Assembly: GCA_002869585.1 (NCBI GenBank)
Contig: PKUO01000088.1
Coordinates: 79,863-143,862 of the forward strand
Reading direction: 5' to 3'
From: Sedimenticola sp.
GTDB lineage: Bacteria; Pseudomonadota; Gammaproteobacteria; Chromatiales; Chromatiaceae
DNA length: 64,000 bases
The notes under the pieces are model-generated. The model searched no databases, was not told where the DNA came from, and was given only the letters and a program-made list of their open reading frames with translations. This document shows, piece after piece, positions 45,803-54,900 of this stretch; position 1 is the stretch's first letter; every line of letters starts with the position of its first letter. The translations under genes were made by a program, and so were the position numbers.

Positions 45803-46150
45803 TCATTTCAGGTCTCCGCGCTCCTTGGCCACGTGGTCGGCCTGAGCCTGCAGCAGGGAGACAATGCATTCGGTAATGTCGGTGTATTCATGCACGCCAG
45901 TGCCGTACTGCTGGTAGGGCTTGAAGAAAAACTGGCAGCGGTAGTTGCGGTCACCGGTCTTGAATATGATGAAATGGCAGTTTTCCACTTCCCAGTACCA
46001 TACCGGGCAGGAGGTGATATGGCGGTCTGAGGGGCGCAGGCGAATTTCCGAGTCTGCAATCTGCAGCTCGATCTCCTGGTTGTAACGCTCCTTCAATGTG
46101 GTCTTTATCACCCAGGTTTCGCTGTCGGTGATATCGGGGATTTCTTGCAT
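45803..46150 (-). CDS. Hypothetical protein upstream of pfp, 115 residues
   Basis: I do not recognise the family. The protein is soluble, without signal peptide or spans. It has a beta-rich centre (IELQIADSEIRLRPSDRH, then CPVWYWEVENCHFIIFKTGD) with many aromatic residues and two Cys, and a helical C-terminus. It lies 61 bp upstream of pfp on the same strand with no terminator between, so it is probably in the same transcript. Ribosome binding site is weak. Confidence 0.68.
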   Translation of the reverse strand: MQEIPDITDSETWVIKTTLKERYNQEIELQIADSEIRLRPSDRHITSCPVWYWEVENCHFIIFKTGDRNYRCQFFFKPYQQYGTGVHEYTDITECIVSLLQAQADHVAKERGDLK

Positions 46151-46215
46151 CGGGTTGGCCGTCCATTCACAAATCGAAAAGTCTAACCGAATTCGCTAAA
46201 CCTTTCATGATTTCA

Positions 46216-46245
46216 TTGACATTTTGGGAAATCTGCGATTACTGT
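46216..46245 (+). promoter_or_regulatory. Candidate sigma-70 promoter of the adenylate kinase-H1 gene
   Basis: A perfect -35 TTGACA (46216-46221) is followed after 18 bp by TACTGT (46240-46245), a moderate -10. It would give a leader of about 140 bases. The intergenic region 46151-46389 holds no gene. Confidence 0.45.
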
Positions 46246-46389
46246 AACCAACCAACTTTTTGGCCGCCAATGCAAATGTTGGATGCCGCTATGGAATTTC
46301 CTAATTCGGAGTAATTTCAAAAGGTTATTGTGGCAAAAAGTGCATGCTGAAAAACTGATAATAAAACCAATGGACGACTAGGAGCCGAG

Positions 46390-47835
46390 ATGAGGATTGT
46401 GCTGTTGGGAGCCCCGGGCTCTGGCAAAGGAACCCAGGCAGGCATGTTGGCCGAGCACTACCGGATTCCCAAGATCTCCATTGGGGATGTCATTCGGGGA
46501 TACGAGGAGGATAATCCGGAAATCGCCCTCCAGGCCAAAATGTCCTCAGACACCTTTCATCACCTGCCAGAGGATCTGGCTTTCAGCGCCCTGAAAGATC
46601 GCCTTTCCGCCCCGGATGTGCAGTCGGGATTCCTGCTGGTGAGCTTTCCCCGGACCGCCGTTCAGGGCGATCGCCTGGACGAGATACTCGAAGCGTTGAA
46701 CATGCCGATCGATCTGGTGTTGCAGCTGGATGGTGATTCCGATGTCTTCATGGAGCGTCTCGAGGGTCGGCGTATCTGCCAGTCTTGCGGGCAGATGTAT
46801 AACATCTTCACCAACCCCCCGCGTGTCGAAGGGATCTGCGATCAGTGTGGCGGGCAGATCCGCCGCCGCGCCGACGACAACGAACAGACCATCTCCACCC
46901 GGATGCGCATCTATGAGCATCAGATCGCATCCTTGGCCCAGTATTACAAGCTCCATGGCAAACTGAGGACTGTTTCCGCGGAGTTGGATCAGCAAGCGCT
47001 GTTCCGTGCGCTATGTAATGTTATCGAGGCGACACCTCCGACAGTTGTCGTCACTGAACCGATTTCTGAACCACCTGTTGCGTTAAAGGAGCACACTATG
47101 GTTTCCGGGTCCGACACCACACCAGACGAAAAAACAGTTGCCGCTTCTGAGGAGAAGCCGCAAGCGATAGTCGCGGCAAACGAGCCTGCTGCAGAAACAG
47201 CAGCCCCGCCAGAAGCCGCAGCACCCGCCAAGAAAAAAGCAGTAAAAAAGGCGGTGGTCAAAAAGGCAGCCAGTAAAAAAACGGCGGCCAAGAAAAGCGC
47301 TAAAAAGACAGCGGTAAAGAAGGCATCACCGAGCAAGAAAAAGGCCGCCAAAAAGGCGACGGTGAAAAAGGCTGCGCCCAAGAAGAAGGCGGCAAAGAAG
47401 GCAACGGTCAAGAAGTCGGCCGCCAAAAAGACCGTGAAAAAGAGTGCTGCCAAGAAAGCCGCGGTGAAAAAGAGCCCTGTGAAAAAGAGTACGACCAAAA
47501 AAGCGGTGGCCAAGAAAACCGTGAAGAAGAGCGCAGCCAAGAAGGCGCCCATCAAGAAGGCTCCGGCGAAAAAGAGTGGCGTTAAAAAAGCGCCCGCGAA
47601 AAAGGTAACTGCCAAGAAAGCCCCGGCCAAGAAGGCGGCAGTGAAGAAATCTCCGGTGAAAAAAGCGGCAGCAAAGAAAACCGTGGCGAAAAAGAGCCCG
47701 GCAAGGAAACCGGCAGGCAAAAAAGTCGCAGCAAAAAAGGCTCCGGTTAAAAAGGCGCCGGCGAAAAAGGTCGCGGTGAAGAAAAAATCAGCAAAGAAGA
47801 GCCCGGTAAAGAAGGCCGCAACAAAGAAAAAATGA
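46390..47835 (+). CDS. Adenylate kinase-like protein fused to a histone H1-like Lys/Ala-rich tail
   Basis: A 481-residue protein in two parts. Residues 1-215 are an adenylate kinase fold: P-loop LLGAPGSGKGTQAGML, LID with two Cys pairs (RRICQSCGQMYN, GICDQCGGQIRRRADDNEQ) and the Arg-rich end. It is divergent at usual substrate positions: ISIGDVIR for ISTGDMLR, and LLVSFPRT for LLDGFPRT. Residues 280-481 are over 40 percent Lys with Ala, Val, Ser and Pro in KKA/KKS/KKAP repeats, like histone H1 and bacterial AlgP/Hc1 tails that bind DNA. TAGGAG precedes the ATG. An internal Shine-Dalgarno sequence and ATG (47098) lie between the parts, so the tail may also be made separately. Nucleotide kinase activity and DNA binding are both inferences. 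Confidence 0.9.
   Translation: MRIVLLGAPGSGKGTQAGMLAEHYRIPKISIGDVIRGYEEDNPEIALQAKMSSDTFHHLPEDLAFSALKDRLSAPDVQSGFLLVSFPRTAVQGDRLDEILEALNMPIDLVLQLDGDSDVFMERLEGRRICQSCGQMYNIFTNPPRVEGICDQCGGQIRRRADDNEQTISTRMRIYEHQIASLAQYYKLHGKLRTVSAELDQQALFRALCNVIEATPPTVVVTEPISEPPVALKEHTMVSGSDTTPDEKTVAASEEKPQAIVAANEPAAETAAPPEAAAPAKKKAVKKAVVKKAASKKTAAKKSAKKTAVKKASPSKKKAAKKATVKKAAPKKKAAKKATVKKSAAKKTVKKSAAKKAAVKKSPVKKSTTKKAVAKKTVKKSAAKKAPIKKAPAKKSGVKKAPAKKVTAKKAPAKKAAVKKSPVKKAAAKKTVAKKSPARKPAGKKVAAKKAPVKKAPAKKVAVKKKSAKKSPVKKAATKKK
47085..47100 (+). promoter_or_regulatory. Internal ribosome binding site and in-frame ATG before the H1-like tail
   Basis: AAAGGAG (47085-47091), 6 bases, then ATG at 47098, in the same frame as the long gene. 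Initiation here would give a 245-residue protein starting MVSGSDTTPDEK, a stand-alone histone H1-like protein. Confidence 0.55.
47227..47832 (+). repeat. Degenerate Lys/Ala-rich repeat region (histone H1-like)
   Basis: About 200 codons made mostly of AAA/AAG, GCN and GTN in 4-5 residue units (KKAA, KKAP, KKSP, KKTV). Units are not identical at DNA level. SP-containing units such as KKSPVKK recall phosphorylatable motifs of H1 tails. Confidence 0.9.
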
Positions 47836-47870
47836 TTAGCTGAAACATAAGCTGAGGGGGGGAGGATTTG

Positions 47871-47899
47871 AAGGGGCCGTTTGCGGCCCCTTTGTTTTT
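47871..47899 (+). terminator. Rho-independent terminator of the adenylate kinase-H1 gene
   Basis: Arms AAGGGGCCG and CGGCCCCTT with loop TTTG, followed by TGTTTTT. It lies 35 bp after the stop and 13 bp before the convergent pmbA stop. Confidence 0.88.
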
Positions 47900-47911
47900 A
47901 CGGCGGTCGGC

Positions 47912-49255
47912 CTATTGGCCGGCGATTGTCATGGCTTCGATCAGCCAGGAACCGGTACGGACACTGCCGCGCCGCTCCTCGTCGTTGCCCACCGCAACCA
48001 GTTGGCGGAACATCTGCTTGAGGTTGCCGGCGATGGTGATCTCCTCAACCGGGTATTGGATTTCGCCGTTTTCCACCCAGAAGCCGGCCGCGCCGCGGGA
48101 GTAGTCGCCGGTCACCATGTTCAGGCCATGCCCCATCATCTCGGTCACCAGCAAGCCCCGGTTCATGGTTTTCAGCAAGCCGGCCAGGTCCTGATCACCG
48201 GAATCGACGAACACATTGCGCGCGCCACCGGCATTGGCGGTGGTCTGCATTCCCAGCTTGCGGGCGGAGTAGCTGCCCAGCAGGTAACTCTTCAGCACGC
48301 CGCCGGCGACTATATCCTTCGGGCCGGTGGCAACCCCCTCGCTGTCGAAGGGAGCGCTGGAGAGGCCTCTTTGCAGCAGCGGGTTTTCATGGATGTGGAC
48401 AAAATCAGGAAAGATCGGCTGCTCCAGCTGGTCCAGCAGGAACGAGGACTTTCGATAGAGCGCGGAGCCCCTGATGGCCCCCAGCAGGCTTCGTACCAGG
48501 CCGACTGCCATTTCGGCCTGAAAGATTACCGGCACCTGGCAGGTGCCAATCGGACGCGCACCGAGGCGCTCGACGGTGCGTTCACCGGCGATTCTGCCGA
48601 TCTCCTCCGGGGATTGCAGCTCGCCGGCGAGACGGCTGGAGCTGTACCAGTAGTCACGCTGCATCGAATCGTCCTGTTGGCCGACAACCGCGCAGCTGAT
48701 GCTGTGGCGGCTGCTCGGGTAGCCGCCGACAAAGCCATGGGAGTTGCCGTAGACCTGGAGGCCGTTGTGGGTGTTGATGCTGGCCCCTTCCGAGTTGTTG
48801 ATGCGCGGGTCCACGGCGAGTGCCGCCGCCTCGCAGATGATTGCCTGCTCGATGGCGTCCTCGACGCTGATGTCCCAGGGGTGGTAGAGGTCAAGGTCCG
48901 GGATCTCCTGCGCCATGAGATCGGCATCGGCCAGACCAGAGTAGCTGTCTTCGGTGGTGTAGCGGGCGATGTTACAGGCGGCCTTCACCGTGTCGGTAAT
49001 CGCCTGGAGGCTTAGATCGGAGGTGCTTGCCGAGCCCTTGCGCTGGCCGAAATAGACGGTGATGCCCAGGCCCTGGTCGCGGGTGTGTTCGATGGTCTCG
49101 ACGTCGCCCTTGCGCACGGTCACCGACAGTCCGGCATCGTTGCTCACCCCGGCCTCGGCGGCGCTGGCGCCCTGGCGCTTCGCCTCCTGAAGCAGGTCCT
49201 CGACCATCTGCTCCAGGCGTGCGCTACGTTGTTTCATATCGTTGGTATCGTTCAT
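47912..49255 (-). CDS. pmbA: Metalloprotease subunit PmbA/TldE
   Basis: A 447-residue PmbA (TldE), partner of TldD. Family sequence is seen throughout: VTVRKGDVETIEHTRDQGLG, SEGASINTHNGLQVYGNSHG, PFDSEGVATGPKDIVAGGVL and the final RQLVAVGNDEERRGSVRTGS. It lacks the HExxxH zinc motif, as expected of the non-catalytic subunit. The TldD/PmbA heterodimer trims unfolded peptides and matures some modified peptides. The start is ATG 49255; ATG 49237 is an alternative. Confidence 0.95.
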   Translation of the reverse strand: MNDTNDMKQRSARLEQMVEDLLQEAKRQGASAAEAGVSNDAGLSVTVRKGDVETIEHTRDQGLGITVYFGQRKGSASTSDLSLQAITDTVKAACNIARYTTEDSYSGLADADLMAQEIPDLDLYHPWDISVEDAIEQAIICEAAALAVDPRINNSEGASINTHNGLQVYGNSHGFVGGYPSSRHSISCAVVGQQDDSMQRDYWYSSSRLAGELQSPEEIGRIAGERTVERLGARPIGTCQVPVIFQAEMAVGLVRSLLGAIRGSALYRKSSFLLDQLEQPIFPDFVHIHENPLLQRGLSSAPFDSEGVATGPKDIVAGGVLKSYLLGSYSARKLGMQTTANAGGARNVFVDSGDQDLAGLLKTMNRGLLVTEMMGHGLNMVTGDYSRGAAGFWVENGEIQYPVEEITIAGNLKQMFRQLVAVGNDEERRGSVRTGSWLIEAMTIAGQ

Positions 49256-49313
49256 AGACTGCTGATGCTTCCGGCTGATGTTTGATAAGGCTCTGTAATG
49301 CTGCAGTTTTTTC

Positions 49314-50756
49314 TCAGGCGCTGGTGCCGCCGACTGTCAGCTGATCCACTTTCAGGGTCGGTTGGCCAACGCCCACCGGAACACTCTGGCCCTCCTTGCC
49401 GCAGGTTCCGACCCCGGAATCCAGCTCCAGATCATTGCCGATCATGCTGACGCGGGTCAGGACATCCGGGCCGTTGCCGATCAGGGTCGCGCCTTTGACC
49501 GGGGTGGTGATCCTACCGTTTTCAATCAGGTAGGCCTCGCTGGCGGAGAAGACGAACTTGCCCGAGGTGATATCCACCTGCCCGCCGCCAAAGTTGACCG
49601 CATACAGCCCCTTGTCGACCGAGGCGATGATCTCCTCGGGATTGTACTGGCCCGGCAGCATGTAGGTGTTGGTCATGCGCGGCATGGGCAGATGGGCGTA
49701 GGATTCGCGCCGGCCGTTGCCGGTGGATTGAACCCCCATCAGCCGGGCATTCATCTTGTCCTGCATGTAGCCCTTGAGGATACCGTCTTCGATCAGAACG
49801 GTGTTCTGGGTAGCAACGCCCTCGTCGTCGATATTCAGGGAGCCGCGGCGGCCGGGGAGTGTGCCGTCATCGACCACAGTGCAGCCTGGGGCGGCGACCC
49901 GCTGGCCGATCTTCCCGGAGAAGGCGGATGTGCCCTTGCGGTTGAAATCCCCCTCCAGGCCGTGACCTATGGCCTCATGCAGAAGCACACCGGGCCAGCC
50001 CGGTCCGAGCACCACGGTCATAGCGCCGGCCGGCGCGTCCACCGCTTCCAGGTTGACCAGGGCCTGGCGCACCGCTTCCCGGGCGTAACCCAGGGCACGC
50101 TCCTCATCCAGAAAGAACTGAAAGGAGTGACGTGCGCCACCGCCGCTGGAACCCTGCTCGCGGCGGCCGTTCTGTTCGACGATGACATGCACATTGCAGC
50201 GCACCAGGGGGCGGATATCGCCGCACAGGGTGCCGTCGCTGGCGGCCACCAGCACCACGTCATGGGCAGCCACCAGGCTGGCGATCACCTGTTGCACCCG
50301 TGGGTCCTGTTTTCTGGCCTCTGCATCCAGACGGCGCAGCAGATCGATCTTCTCCTGCTCGCTCATGGTCTCCAGCGGGCTGATCGGCGCATACAGCTGG
50401 TGCTGCGTGGCCACGCTTTTGACATTGATGCGCGCCTGCTGGCCGGCCTGGGCTATGGCCCGGGCTGTGCGGCTGGCCTCCAGCAGGCTGGGCAGGCGGA
50501 TCTCGTCGGTGTAGGCGAAGCCGGTTTTCTCGCCGCTGACGGCGCGCACCCCAACCCCTTGTTCGATGTTGTAGGAGCCTTCGCGGATGATGCCGTCCTC
50601 CAGCACCCAGGATTCGAGGCGGCCGGTCTGGAAATAGACATCCGCGGCATCGATGTGGTTGGCCAGCAACTGATCCATCACCCGGTCGAGATCACTCTCC
50701 TTGAGTTCGGCGGGGGCTAGCAGGGTGTTGAGTGCGAGGTCTGTGGGGTTTGCCAT
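49314..50756 (-). CDS. tldD: Metalloprotease TldD
   Basis: A 480-residue TldD, catalytic subunit of the TldD/TldE protease. The zinc motif [11 protein letters not shown] (HExxxH) is intact, as are the flanking [10 protein letters not shown] and the C-terminal [19 protein letters not shown]. In E. coli tldD and pmbA are far apart; here they are adjacent, 58 bp apart, and probably co-transcribed, matching their joint function. Confidence 0.96.
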   Translation of the reverse strand: MANPTDLALNTLLAPAELKESDLDRVMDQLLANHIDAADVYFQTGRLESWVLEDGIIREGSYNIEQGVGVRAVSGEKTGFAYTDEIRLPSLLEASRTARAIAQAGQQARINVKSVATQHQLYAPISPLETMSEQEKIDLLRRLDAEARKQDPRVQQVIASLVAAHDVVLVAASDGTLCGDIRPLVRCNVHVIVEQNGRREQGSSGGGARHSFQFFLDEERALGYAREAVRQALVNLEAVDAPAGAMTVVLGPGWPGVLLHEAIGHGLEGDFNRKGTSAFSGKIGQRVAAPGCTVVDDGTLPGRRGSLNIDDEGVATQNTVLIEDGILKGYMQDKMNARLMGVQSTGNGRRESYAHLPMPRMTNTYMLPGQYNPEEIIASVDKGLYAVNFGGGQVDITSGKFVFSASEAYLIENGRITTPVKGATLIGNGPDVLTRVSMIGNDLELDSGVGTCGKEGQSVPVGVGQPTLKVDQLTVGGTSA

Positions 50757-50963
50757 CTGTTCTCCGGTAAAGGCAATATTCGGCTATCGAGTAAAGTCTG
50801 ATTCGACAGCATAAGGGTTTTGGCCAGGCGTGCGGTTGGAAGCCCTACAGTTCAGGTAGGGTCGACTTTGACAAAATCAACCATAGCCGCTATCGGGTTG
50901 GGTCTTCCCGGTCGGGATCGGGGCTGGCGGTGCGCCAGGCTCCCGCTAACCGCTGGTCGCTGC

Positions 50964-51794
50964 TCAACTGCAACGCAGTCGACGATGGTTGATGGTCGGG
51001 AAGTTGCGCCGGGTGGTCTTCAGGTAGTCAATGTCCAACACCGTGCAGACCGAGCCGGTACCGCGCGGGACCTGGGCGAGCACGGTCCCCCAGGGATCGA
51101 CGATCATGCTGTGACCGTGTGTCTCGCGACCGCTGATATGGAAGCCCCCCTGGGCCGAGGCAATAAAGTAACAGAGGTTCTCGATGGCGCGGGCGCGCAC
51201 CAGGGTTTCCCAGTGCGCCTTGCCGGTAATGGCGGTGAATGCCGCAGGCATGCAGGCGACCTCCATGCCGCGATCCATCAGGGACCGGAACAGCTCCGGG
51301 AAGCGCAGGTCGTAGCAGACCGCCAGACCCAGCTTTCCGAACGGGCTGTCGATCACCACCGGTTCCTCTCCCGGTTCGATGGTCTCCGATTCGACATAGC
51401 GTTCGTTGGCCTCGATCAGGTTGACATCGAACAGATGGATCTTGTCGTAGCGTCCGACCTGTTTGCCCTTGCTGTCGTAGACCAGACAGGCTGCGCGCAC
51501 CTTGCTGTTGTCATGGGCTTCCATCGGGATGGTGCCGCCGACTACCCAGATGCCGTAGCGCTTGGCAAGATGGCTGAGGAAATCCTGTAGCGGCCCGTCG
51601 CCGGGTGCTTCTTTGATGGTGCAAAGCTCCCGCTCGCGTTTGCCCATGAAGGCGAAATTTTCAGGCAGAACCACCAGCCCGGCGCCGTTCTCCACTGCCT
51701 CGGCGATCAGCCGCTCGGCCTCCAATAGATTGGCGCTGACATTGGGGCCTGACGCCATCTGGATGGCGGCTACTTTTTTCTTGCTATCGGTCAT
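50964..51794 (-). CDS. Nitrilase-family amidohydrolase (Nit1-like)
   Basis: A 276-residue carbon-nitrogen hydrolase. The catalytic triad is visible: Glu in LVVLPENFAFMG, Lys in GRYDKIHLFDVNL and Cys in LGLAVCYDLRFPELFR. The sequence fits the Nit1 branch; such enzymes repair deaminated glutathione in E. coli (YbeM) and eukaryotes, though substrate is not proven here. It sits between yhdP and tldD, a common gammaproteobacterial order. Confidence 0.92.
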   Translation of the reverse strand: MTDSKKKVAAIQMASGPNVSANLLEAERLIAEAVENGAGLVVLPENFAFMGKRERELCTIKEAPGDGPLQDFLSHLAKRYGIWVVGGTIPMEAHDNSKVRAACLVYDSKGKQVGRYDKIHLFDVNLIEANERYVESETIEPGEEPVVIDSPFGKLGLAVCYDLRFPELFRSLMDRGMEVACMPAAFTAITGKAHWETLVRARAIENLCYFIASAQGGFHISGRETHGHSMIVDPWGTVLAQVPRGTGSVCTVLDIDYLKTTRRNFPTINHRRLRCS

Positions 51795-51934
51795 AGGTCG
51801 GAATCTTACCTTGCGCTCGTTTATAATCTGGGTTGAACGGCTGACCCGGTCACTCTGCTGCCTGGCAGAATAGCATTAACCGTGGCGCGGCAACAAACCC
51901 TTATCGGCGGGGAAAATCGGGTCGCTGCGCCGCC

Positions 51935-54900
51935 TCAGCGGTTGTCCGGGCTGAGTTGTAGTGGGTCGAAGTCTTCCTCTTCCTCGTCTTCTTCTGCCTG
52001 ACGTTTCGATACGAATACCGGATCATCCCAAGGACCGGTGACCAGGTACTGTATCCGGGTGATCTTGTCGAGCTGCTTGCCGAAAAGTTTCTGTGCGACA
52101 AACAGTGCTGCGCCCACCGCTGGGCCGGCGGCAATCGCCCCCGCTACCGGAAACGAGGAAGTGACCAGGGGGGTGACGGTGACCAGTTGGTCGAAATCCT
52201 CTGAGGCCAGTCCGGTGCGCCCGGAAATCTCGATCAGGGCGGCCGGTCCCTTCATCTCGAAATCGCTGGTGTAGGCATCCCCGGAATCCAGGTGAAATTT
52301 GCCGGTGATGCGGTCGAAGGTAAACCCCTTCTGCAACATGTCGCTGAAATCCAGCGACAGCCTGCGCTGCAGGGCGCTGAGATTGAGCAGCCCGAAGATG
52401 CGCCCGACACCGGGATCGACGTTGAGAAACCGCCCCTGATCGAGGTGCAGGGTCAGTTCGCCATTCAGCCCGTCGCGCCTGAAACCGACCGGTGTGCCAG
52501 ACCAGTTCAACTGTCCCTTGATCGTTGTCGGGGCCTCCTCCAGGTTGCGGGCGAAGCCCAGATCCTCCAGCAGGGTGCCGAAATCATCCGAGTGCAGATC
52601 TATCTCGAGGGCCGTTGTCTGGGTCTGGTCCGGCTCCTTCAGCCAGCTGCCGCTGGAGTTGATGGTCAGTCCGTCGGAGGCGATGGCCAGCCGGTCCAGG
52701 GTCAGGCCCCGGGCGTGGCGGCTGGATTTAAGCTGCAGGGTGCCGAAGGGTTTGCTGTTGATGGTTAGCTCATCAATGACCAGATCCATGGCTGGCAGCG
52801 ACTCCGGGTCCAGGTCGCTGCTGTCGGCCTCGGATGAGGCCTGGGCAATCTGTTCCGGATCGCTTTGCAGGTGAAGATAGTCGAGATGCACCCGCAGGGG
52901 CTGTTGCTTGAGGTCGGCCGGTATCTGCAGGCTCCCGGAAAATGCATCACTGCTGCTCCTGCCGCCCCAGCGGTTGTGGCTTTTCTGCAGGGTGAGGCTG
53001 AAGTCTTTTAGCTGTTTCTTCCCCAGGTTCACCTGGCCGAACTGCAGATCGATTTGGCTCAGGGGCATCTCGCCGGTCTCGGGTCCGGGTTTCTTCAGCG
53101 CCTCCAGCCAGGGTTCAAGGGCAAGGTTCTTCCATCCCCCGGTGAGCGAGATGCCGGGTTGCTCGGGCAGGGCGGCCGGTTGGTCGCCGAGTCGAATATT
53201 GCCGTGGGAGACGCGGAGCGGTTGCCCCTCAGGTTTTTCCAGTAGCAGGAGCGCCTGCAGCAGATCGCCATAGGCGAGTTCGAGAGGCTGCTCGGTCTTG
53301 CCGTTGAAGCGGGTTGAGATCGACAGGTCGCGTGTCTGTTCTGCGGCTTTGCCCAGAGGGGTGGGCAGATCCACCGCCACGCCCTGCAGGTCTGAGGAGA
53401 GGGCAAGCCGCGCCTTGTCTGCTTTCTGCGCTGACTGGTGGGCGATATCCAGTTGCAGTTGCCAGTCACTGCTGCCGCTGATGGGCGGCAGTTCGAGATC
53501 CGGGTAGAGCCCCGCAAGCTGGTCACTGGCAATCAGGCCACTGCCCAGGATGCGGGTTATCGCCGGGTTGTCTTCAGGTGTGGTGACATCCACCGAGATC
53601 GCGCTGCCCAGGGTTTCGCCCTGGATAGCGCTGGCCTGCACACGATCCTGGTCGAACTGCAGGACGCCGTTGATTGCGGTGATCGGCAGTCCCCAGTCAA
53701 CCAGCCTCAGACCTGAATTTTTGAACTCGAGTCGGCCATCGAGCTGTATCTCTCCCTGTGTCAACGGGATGCCCAGATCCAGCGCCAGGCGACTGTTGCC
53801 GGATGCCTGCATGCCCTCGGTCATCGGGCCGAAGTTCTGTGACAGAGGGGATTCCCGCAGCAGACGCAGGGTGTCGGCGAAGTGGCCGCTGACTTCGCCT
53901 TGCAGCTCAAAGGGACTGGCCTGGGCGAGGTTCTGGATCTGGGCATGGGCCTGCTGCATCTGGCTGTTGAAGAGGGTCCCGGAATCGACCCATGCGTCAA
54001 AACGGTTGTTGAGGAAACGGATCTCGCTGCTCAGTCCCTCGAGCCTGGGCCAGCCATCCCAGTAGTCGAGCACCGCGTTCTCCACCCGGAACAGCACCTC
54101 GAAGCGGCCGCTGGCGGTTTTCTCAAAGGGAAAATCCCGTAGGGGTCCACGCACCAGGCAACCGCCTGAGACCACATCGCCGCCGATGATGCTGTTATCC
54201 AGCCACTTGACCAGATGTTCACCCATGATGCCGGTGGGGTAGTACTTGGAGGCCTGACTGCCGTCCCCCTCCATAAAGTCGCTCTGCAGATCGAGAAAGG
54301 GCGAGACCTGGTCATCGGCGGGTAGCGTCAGATTCAGCCGGGTGCGGGTTTTGATGTCGGCGTTCTCGGCAATCAGCTCATCGCCAGAAATCAGCCAGTC
54401 GCCGTTTTCCCGCTGCTGCCAGCGAACCTCGCCCTGCAACTTCTGGAAGAACAGCGGATCGCGGAACAGGGGGGTGAGGTCGAGGTTAAGCGCCTGACTG
54501 TCGAAGTCGAAGCGTCCGGCCCGGTCGTTGGTGGTGAAATGCCCGCTGAGATTTTCGATCCCCGGGATCTCTTTCCAGGTTCGGGTGTTCAGCTGATCGG
54601 CATCGGCCTCGCCCTGCCAGCGATAGCCGGTGTCGGTCTCCTCCAGGATCAGCTTCAGATTGTGCATATCCCCTTGAGGGGTGATTCCGTCCAGGATGTC
54701 ATTCAGCTCCGGCAGCTGAATCGGCGACATGGGCAGCAGCGAGGTCAGATCCTCGATACGCACAAAGCCAATGCCGGCGCGGATATAGCGCAGGTCGTTG
54801 GGGACTGTCCGCCACTCCAGGGCAAAATGGTTTTCCGGCCAGGTCGAGGTCGGGGTGGCGAACTGCATCCGGTTCAGATCCAGGCGCCAGCCATCTGCCT

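Noticed and set aside
46989..47720. Very hydrophobic open frame (243 codons) on the minus strand
   Set aside because: Antisense of AAG/AAA codons gives Phe/Leu, producing a false membrane protein. The plus-strand Lys/Ala tail explains the region.
47915..49015. Open frame of 366 codons on the plus strand
   Set aside because: Antisense shadow of pmbA, which is conserved across its length.
49362..50720. Long open frame (452 codons) on the plus strand
   Set aside because: It is the antisense shadow of tldD, whose protein is conserved along its whole length with an intact zinc motif. The antisense product is of odd composition with no family features.
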